A DNA stretch of 64,000 bases from Eucalyptus grandis (Eukaryota > Streptophyta > Magnoliopsida > Myrtales > Myrtaceae). The stretch is from NCBI RefSeq assembly GCF_016545825.1, contig NC_052614.1:35310072-35374071 (forward strand), given 5' to 3'. Shown in pieces: positions 57,107 to 64,000 of this stretch. Positions within the stretch are counted from its first letter, which is position 1. Each line of letters begins with the position of its first letter. The translations under genes were made by a program, and so were the position numbers. Below the pieces are notes generated by a model, which had not been told where the DNA came from, ran no database searches, and saw only the letters and a program-made list of their open reading frames with translations.

Positions 57107-60100
57107 ATGACGAGCCTTTCTTGTTTAGGCAAAGAAGTTGTGTTTCTTTGTAGTGCTTCATGGCTCAAACTAGCCTGCATCTGTAGGTCCTTTTGCTTCC
57201 TCTTTTCTTGCTTTCTCCGCTTCCTGCTCCTCCAAGTCAACTCCTTCTGCATCCAAGTTTTTTATTTCGTCTTCCTCTCGTTCCTCGGCTTCTGGGTCCT
57301 CAAGGCCTTGAGGCCACGGACAAATTCCTATAGGCCTAGGGACTTGGATCTGTTCTTCACCTCCGTCTCTGCGACAACTGTCTCGAGCATGTCCACGGTG
57401 GAGATGGAGGTCTTCTCCAACTCCCAGCTTGTCGTGATGACCGTACTGATGTTCATCGGGGGTGAGGTCTTCGTCTCCCTAGTTGGGCTTCATCTTAGGA
57501 AATCAAAGCTCCGGTGGCACATCAAAACCGAAGAACAGGTCACCTGCGTCAATAGCGATCTCTGCCCTTCCAACCCTACAAACGACAAAGTTGAACACAT
57601 AGAGATAGGTGTAGTAGAGAAATTAGATTGCCTGAACTCACAAGTAGAGCCTCAATTGTACAGTCAGCAAGGCGAGTCCTTAGATCTTGACTATTTGCAA
57701 TATTGTTCGGTTAGGTTTTTGTGTTTTGTAGTGTTAGGTTATCTTCTGGGAGTCCACGTTCTCGGCGTTGCCACGGTTTCACTCTATATGGCATTTATTT
57801 CTAGCGCCAGAGATGTGCTAAAGAAGAAGGGTCTCAAAATGGTGACCTTTTCCGTCTTCACCGTTGTGTCAACCTTCGCTAGTTGTGGGTTTGTCCCGAC
57901 GAACGAAAACATGATTGTCTTCAGCAAAAACTCCGGCCTCCTGCTACTTCTCATCCCTCAGGTTCTTCTCGGGAACACGCTGTTCCCATCGACCTTACGA
58001 TTCATGCTTTGGCTCATGGGGAGATTCACCAAGAAAGCGGAAATCAAATACTTGTTGAGTAGGACAAGTGAAGTTGGTTACAAGCACTTGCTTCCGAGCC
58101 TCCATTCATCACTATTGGTGGTCACCGTGTTGGGGTTCGTTGGTGTCCAGTTTATAATGTTTTGCTTGATGCAGTGGCATTCGGAATCGTTGAATGGATT
58201 AAGCTCGTACGAAAAGATCGTCGGCGTGATCTTTCTGTGCGTGAACACCAGACATACGGGCGAGACGATCGTCGATCTGTCCACAGTTGCTCCTGCCATC
58301 TTGGTGGTATTCGTCGTCATGATGTTAGTCTCTCTCTCTCAATTGTTAATTAATATTCTGCAATCATAGGACTTACTTAGCCATTGACGAATAGAAAATT
58401 TGGCTGACAATTTTGTAAAAAAATAATAAGTTGGAATGTATATAATTTTAGTACATTAAGTTAGGGTCTATTAGAAAATAATTTAACGAATTACCGGTGA
58501 ATATTTATCCGTATTGATAATAATAGTGGTCACTATAAGAATACTACTTTTCGGAAAAAGAAAAGGTATGTAGACACTAATTTTATAAATTGATATTATC
58601 ATGTAGAAAATGCTTGCTTTTTGTGTTGAAGTTTTATTTTCTTGATAAGAAATCGATTTTTAAAATATTACAAAAATTTCCACTTTCCCTCTTAAATTGT
58701 TGATGTTAGTACTTTTATAAAATAATTCACGGAAAATGGAATTCATGTCTTAAATTATCATCAGTTGAATAATCAACTTTACACCATCTTTTACTTTTCT
58801 ATATCTCATACCTAAATAATGCAATAATTATATTGTATTTCTTTAGTTCAAAAATCAAAGTCATGTTTCATGATATTGTCAAATATGTTAAGCATCTTAG
58901 ATAAGATGTATCACTAATGTAAATATATATTTGTAAAATAAGTTATTAAATGGGAAAAATACCAAAAAATCCTAAACATTTTCATATTGGTACCAATTTA
59001 GTCCATCGAACCAATTTAGGTTGGAAATTATTGGCGTAGATATTTTTAAATAATTTTTTGATAATTTTTTTTTCTTGTTTTTTTTTTTTTTTTTTCTTTT
59101 GGACTATGGCTGATACTAGCCATGGCCGGCGAGTGGCTATAAGCGAGGGTGACCTAGGGCTTAATCCTCACTACTTAGGTGAGGGCGGCCCTTATCGGAT
59201 TTGGCAAGGACCCCCCTTGCTAGAAGTTACAAGAGTGTCCCTCACCCAGGCTGCAAGGGTCTCACATAGGGTGTGGGGTTGTGCCCTCACCAAATTTAGT
59301 GAGGCCCAAGATGCCCTTGCCTAGCTAGAGTCCAAAGAAAATGAAACAGGAAAAAAGAAAGAAAGAAAAACTAAAAAATAAAGGAAAAGAAATCGAAAAA
59401 ATGTCTATGTCAGTAATTTCCAACCTAATTGACTAGATGGATTGAATTAGTACAAATATAAAAAGGTTTAGGGCTAAATTGGTCCAATGAATAGGTGAAA
59501 TAATACTAATGCAATAGATTTAGGACTTTTATGGTACTTTTCCTATTACTATATGGAAACTCTCATTTACTAATGAATTGAATTCATTTACCAAGATAAA
59601 ATAATATATACGGGTCCGTGTATAAACTTTACTTGCGTGTGACTCTTTTATACACCACGGGTGTATCATTTAGAAGTCGTACGTAGAAGTAGTTTCTCAC
59701 ATTAAATATCGGCCGGTAGGCTGCCCCAACTCCCCGTGTCTTCTGACGGCACATGGGTGTGTAGACATGTGAACCATCTGGTTGGCTTAAAAACAAGGAA
59801 ATGTGGGTACATGAACGACCCCGTATGACTTTGACCCCAAATGCAACCTCATTCAATGAAAGCAACCTTATTTTGTCTACGAAGGATCAAAATCCTTTCA
59901 AGTGGCTTGATTCCACTTACTTCTCGACATGGGGCACCGCACCATGGCTTCAGTGTATTTGAAAATGACCGGATCACGATCTCACGGAGGTCTTCCCTCC
60001 TTTGTGAGGATTTCCGTCTTGACCTTAACATAGATTTGATTTGTTCGTAAATTACTAAAATAATTACTAATATAATTGCATTATTGAAGGATGAATAATT

Positions 60101-62083
60101 TAGGACATTATTATGCGTGCATTATTGAAGCATCTTCTAAGTTTTTATGTTCATTCCGTGATAGATCGAGTCATTTATGTCACCTAGTCAATATTTATAT
60201 TTAAATTAAAATTTGGTGAGGTCAAAGGTTGGCTAGATGCGATGCAATAGAAAAGTGCAAATTGATCACATACTACAGGTCGAAAAACTCTCTTGAGGTT
60301 GAGTATCCGAAAAAGCAAGAAGCTCCAACTCATGAGTTTTCTCGCCAAATTAGTGTTTCCCATAGATTTGTTTGTTAGTTCGTCTGTCTGAATTTCGAGC
60401 TGTGCTCTCTGCTTTCATCGCGGAAGTCCTTTGTAGACAACATACTAAAATTTTGAATAATGAATTCTCCTAGACTGAGACTCCCCAATATATAAAAATA
60501 CCCAAGTCAATTGTGTAATGCACTTCAATAAATTGGCGGATTTTATGGCCCATGAATTTCCACAAACTACGAACAGATGACTTCACTGAAATAATTAAGA
60601 TTAATGTAATAGAAAGACCTTCTTATTCATTAAATGGGTCATCTGACTCGTGTTTCTAGGACACTTTTCAAATTTTATAGTGATTTAACTTTCAAAACAT
60701 CAATCAAACATGACATGAGAACAATTAGTATTTGACCGGTGATTTATAAATCCTTAACACGACTTGACTAGAACTCTGTGACCGGCTATTTAGAGATCTT
60801 CCATTCAATTACGGCCGAAGGACTGCAATTTGAGGCCAACTGAATATCAATTACCCGTGTCCTGAGATAGAAATAAGAGAAATTATGTAGTTGCATTCAA
60901 TTGATTTCCATATCTAAATAGTGCACTATTCATGAGCAATTACAGAAAGAAGCATAAATAACTCATGTCTACCTTGTCCATATTCTTTATCAAACCTACC
61001 ACAAGGCCTGATAATAATCAGAATCCACCAATTTCCAACTAACAAGTTTAATTCTCTAACATGCCGGACGTGCACAAGTAACAACGATTATGTGATCTCC
61101 ATCCACTAAATATACTTTCATGTGTATGATCTTTAGGTACCTTCCGCCGTACACATCGTTTCTACCGGTGAAAGGTGGGGAGAGGCTCCCGGGAAACGGC
61201 GATCGAAGAAAGCCAAAGAGGAGTTATAAACTACTGTTGGAGAATCTCAAATTGTCACAGCTCTCCTACCTGGCCATCTTTATCGTCATGATTTGCGTAA
61301 CAGAGAGGAAAAAGATGAAGGAAGATCCCCTCAATTTCAATGTGTTGAACATTGTGGTTGAAGTGATAAGGTAAGCATCTTCGTTACAAGGCACCATCCC
61401 TCCTTACCACCTTCTCAAATTCCTCGCACAAACTCTATGAAAGTCGTCCATCGTGTGCCAATTCCGTGTACGCCGCCTCCAGGACATGGCACTCTTCCGT
61501 TCGCAGCCACTCTAGAAACGCGAATGCAAGTTACCTCATGCGCACGTTAGAGCCTTGCTAGGGTGACCAATGATGATCTCCCAGCTCTACGAGATTTTCA
61601 TAGTTGATGACCCAATATTGTCAACATTTTCTAGATCTAAATTATTAGATAAACCATGTCGCAGGAATAACATCACCTATGTAACCCTAGGGCGGTGAAT
61701 GAAAAAAAAAAAAAAAACTTATCTTCCTTTTATTTGGTCAATAGGCACGCCGCCTACCATGAGAACTCTTAAATCATACCAACATACTAGTGTAGTGTCA
61801 ATTTTGTGTACAAAGTACGAGTAACTTCATAGGTACAAAAGCATTTGAGTCACAAAAGTGATGGGCATGTATTTGAAATTGCAGCGCATACGGAAATGTA
61901 GGGTTCACGATGGGCTACAGTTGCCAACGACAGCTAAAGCCCGTTGAAGGCTGCGAGGACAAGTGGTATGGATTCTCTGGGAAATGGAGCGATCAAGGCA
62001 AAATCATCCTCATCATCGTCATGATTTTTGGAAGATTAAAAAAGTTCAACATGAAGGGTGGTCAAGCCTGGGTACTCTTCTGA
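57107..62083 (+). CDS. HKT1: HKT-type class I Na+/K+ transporter, copy 2, complete (3 exons)
   Basis: Exons 57107-58323, 61137-61370 and 61885-62083, with GT-AG introns (58324 GTTAGT, 61136 AG; 61371 GTAAGC, 61884 AG). They encode 549 residues, normal for the family (about 500-550). Exon 1's reading frame runs on past the donor, so 420 codons overstates exon 1. Four pore loops are visible: filter 1 in [13 protein letters not shown] (Ser94, the position of Arabidopsis HKT1 Ser68), filter 2 [13 protein letters not shown] (Gly261), filter 3 [13 protein letters not shown] (Gly385), filter 4 [12 protein letters not shown] (Gly490). Ser-Gly-Gly-Gly marks class I, mostly Na+-selective plasma-membrane transporters that retrieve Na+ from xylem; eucalypt members have been reported to carry K+ too. 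Ser259 sits where Arabidopsis has Asn211. A hydrophilic loop (about 137-198) separates the first two pore units. The start ATG follows AAAAATG after a TATA box; the family N-terminus fits. No lesion seen. Confidence 0.92.
58324..61136 (+). other. Intron 1 of HKT copy 2 (2.8 kb)
   Basis: AT-rich intron lengthened by an inverted-repeat element (58952-59543). The rest holds no recognisable coding sequence; small ORFs at 59629-60050 overlap on both strands and have no family motif. The acceptor is CTTTAG/GTAC. Confidence 0.85.
58952..59543. mobile_element. Inverted-repeat (fold-back) element in HKT intron 1
   Basis: Left end GGGAAAAATACC, right end GGTACTTTTCC. Long inverted arms: CCAATTTAGGTTGGAAATTA on the left matches the right arm TAATTTCCAACCTAAT. 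A T-run (59076-59096), a GC-rich core (59110-59320) containing GGCCGGCGAGTGGC, and an A/G-rich arm (59340-59400) lie between. A clear target duplication was not found. Probably Mutator-like by its long arms. Confidence 0.65.
61371..61884 (+). other. Intron 2 of HKT copy 2
   Basis: 514 bp with GTAAGC donor and TTTGAAATTGCAG acceptor. It aligns with the intron upstream of exon 3 in copy 1 (up to 714). Confidence 0.9.
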
Positions 62084-63006
62084 GAAAGACAAAAGAACTC
62101 TTCTCGCCCTAAGAGCAAGCAAACAGAACATCACTAGGTTTAAATACCAGGGCAAAATCATCCTCCAACTAGTCAAGTCTTATGACTTTGCTTCCCCAAC
62201 TTCTTCTTCTTCTTCTTTTTGGCCTTGTCCAGTACACAAGGTGTTCTAACCGTAAAAATTAACATGTCTGAGTTGGAGCATCACTATATTTAGAGACCAT
62301 ATTGTAGATATTCCATGCCAAAATATTGCACGTGAGACTTGACCGTAATGGAAAATTCTCGAGCTTCATTTACCATCTTTTCGAGTTATTACGCTGTCTG
62401 AATTCCACGGGGGCACTATATACGGAACCAAAAATATGAGACAAAACCCTTATTGCCCATATTTGCAAAATCCAACAGCTTGATATATGGTTTCCAAAAA
62501 TATTAAGATGAAAGAAAACTCACAGAATATACCGGAGCGAGCATTAGTGTAACTTAGGTGTAATTTTGTGTAACTTCCTGCTACATTAAGATTAATCCGT
62601 TTACAATAAACACGATACATTTAAAATGATAAATAATATTAAACATAACGGAGTCCTATTTCTGATCCATTTAAAAATAAACTCGAAATGAAATTAAAAA
62701 TAGTGAAAAAAATAGCACATTTAAAAGAAAGGACTACAATTTCATATATTATATGTTCTGCTCTTGAGTTATATTTAGTTTTATTATGTACTCTATATTA
62801 TACATGTAAATCTACTTAGATAGGAAAAAAGTAAGATGCGTCATTTTAATAGATAAATTGAACTACAACTTTTAAATGAACATTAATCAATGAGAAGTTC
62901 AACTTTTATCTAATTTTATAGAATCAGTTATTTTTTTTTAATAAATAACCAATCCATATGTATATTGACAATAGATGTTTTGTCTTAATTTTTTGATGAC
63001 TATATC
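62084..63006 (+). other. 3' UTR and 3' flank of HKT copy 2
   Basis: Matches 914-1494 and, from about 62650, the sequence 12139-12430 beyond the retrotransposon in copy 1, so this is the uninterrupted version of the flank. It has a (TTC)n run near 62200 that gives a short Ser/Phe-rich ORF. No second gene. Confidence 0.7.
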
Positions 63007-63432
63007 TGTGGCATCCCAAAATTTCATGACGACCTCTAGTTACATTAAAGTCTATGAATAGGTGATGGAAGTACCATTAAGTTATTTTACAGTCATTTAA
63101 TCCATAATTTGCAATAAGATTTATGGCCAAGCTTTTGATGGATAATTATGTGATAGGAAAGAAAATTCTATCATTGACCATGTGTATTATAAATTGTAAT
63201 TTATGGATTTGTGACTACAAGTGTAATGGCCTTATTATTTTTGCAAGTTAGGTATTTATTTAAATGGAAAATGTTAATGGATGATCAAGGTTGGTGCTAT
63301 ATGACAATTTGATAAAGAAGACTTTGTTCTTGACTATGCACTTTATAGATTTGATTTTATGGATTAATGTCACAAAGTCCTTTGGCCATTTTATTATGTA
63401 ATTAGGTATTTATTTAAATGAGGATTAAGATG

Positions 63433-63435
63433 TAT

Positions 63436-63495
<60 letters not shown>
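63433..63495. repeat. (TAA)n microsatellite
   Basis: About twenty uninterrupted ATA/TAA triplets inside the LTR; the equivalent position of the solo LTR (about 36200) has only a short A-rich stretch. Confidence 0.95.
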
Positions 63496-63719
63496 CTTGG
63501 GCCATTTAAGTTTGGACTTTAGGCCCAAGTGAGATGGGCCTAAAGTGGGCCAAGAGGCCCGGCCCATAGAGCCCATTGGGCTGTCGGCGCATGGAGGGGG
63601 AAGGAGGAGCCGCATGGCTTCCTCCAAGTGTCTTCAACAAGGGAGACACTTGTCTCCTCCTTGGGGACAAGTGTCCCCCATGCAAAATGAGGATGCATAC
63701 AAGTATATAAGCAACCAAA

Positions 63720-63777
63720 AAGAGAGAGAGAGAGAGAGGGAGTGGCTGGTTTTGAGAGAGAGAGAGAGAGAGAGAGT
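63720..63777. repeat. (GA)n microsatellites
   Basis: Two GA runs (about 63721-63738 and 63755-63777) separated by GGGAGTGGCTGGTTTT. The solo LTR has a similar GA-rich patch at about 36484-36525. Confidence 0.9.
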
Positions 63778-64000
63778 GAGTTGCGAGAAGAGTGAGGAGA
63801 CACTTGTCTCCGTCCGTCCGCTCGTTCGTCGCCGTCCGTGTGCCGTTGTTTGTTTGATTTTGGAGGCAAGTTTGGGATTCATATTCTGCTCTTGCATGTG
63901 TGTCTTGCATGTGTGATTCGTTGGTGGTAGATCTTGGATGTTAGGGTAGGCAAAACCGAAGCTAGAATGTGACTTGTTCTTGAAAATGCTTGCTGATTTC

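Larger units (their letters stand above)
63007..64000. mobile_element. LTR of the 35908-39373 family, first ~1 kb (continues beyond the window)
   Basis: Begins TGTGGCATCCCAAAA like the solo LTR and shares long blocks with 35908-36660, including AGGCCCGGCCCATAGAGCCCA, cut here to GGCCCGGCCCATAGAGCCC, and GGGAGACACTTGTCTCC. Whether it is a solo LTR or the edge of a whole element cannot be seen. ORFs inside are repeat sequence. Confidence 0.8.

Noticed and set aside
57107..58369. HKT copy 2 as a single-exon 420-residue gene
   Set aside because: The frame after 58323 leaves the family sequence and stops. A GT donor there joins perfectly to an AG acceptor at 61136, restoring the conserved [10 protein letters not shown] segment and the fourth pore loop.
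1..64000. tRNA, rRNA or other structured RNA genes
   Set aside because: The only tRNA-like matches are retrotransposon primer sites (3997, 20193, 47081) and weak box B-like strings; no cloverleaf could be drawn.

Overview
The window looks like nuclear DNA of a flowering plant, most likely a woody eudicot. It is AT-rich and gene-poor and is filled with nested plant retrotransposons, Tourist-like and Mutator-like elements and microsatellites. The one intact host gene I can support is a high-affinity K+/Na+ transporter (HKT) with three exons and GT-AG introns. A Myrtaceae (eucalypt-like) source is my guess from the HKT protein and the repeat style; nothing in the window proves it.

Layout. Positions 1-1499 hold the 3' end (intron 2, exon 3, 3' flank) of a first HKT copy whose 5' part lies outside the window. 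A second, apparently complete HKT copy occupies 57107-62083 on the same strand. Its intron 2, exon 3 and 3' flank match the first copy, so the two are tandem paralogues now separated by about 56 kb of transposons. The 3' flank of copy 1 is interrupted by a degenerate Ty3/gypsy chromovirus of the Tekay/Del type (1500-12133, near-matching 5-bp target duplication). Beyond the insertion the flank still matches the flank of copy 2.

From 12636 to 17655 a 2.4-2.6 kb unit is duplicated in tandem. Each unit carries a Tourist-like MITE, and the breakpoint lies inside a Mutator-like element that is complete only in the second unit. A short inverted-repeat element follows (18188-18575), then a decayed Sirevirus-type Ty1/copia element (about 19440-27430) with gag, pol and a third, env-like ORF.

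From 34200 to 50891 lies a single L1-type LINE on the minus strand. It is bounded by an exact 12-bp target duplication, and its 5' end is inverted, as expected from twin priming. Two younger insertions split it: a 3.47-kb solo LTR (35908-39373, exact 5-bp duplication) and a CRM-like chromovirus (41419-48315), which is followed by a 627-bp inverted LTR piece (40792-41418). Two inverted-repeat DNA elements follow (51623-52342; 54178-56039, the latter carrying a nested Tourist-like MITE), and then the HKT gene. The window closes with the first kilobase of another copy of the solo-LTR family (63007-64000).

How the parts work together. HKT is the only functional gene recognised: a plasma-membrane cation transporter of the Na+-selective class I signature (Ser-Gly-Gly-Gly selectivity filter). 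All other coding sequence is transposon-derived and broken by stops and frameshifts. I found no new multi-gene system, CRISPR array or tRNA/rRNA gene. The main interest is the transporter pair and the unusually readable insertion history around it.
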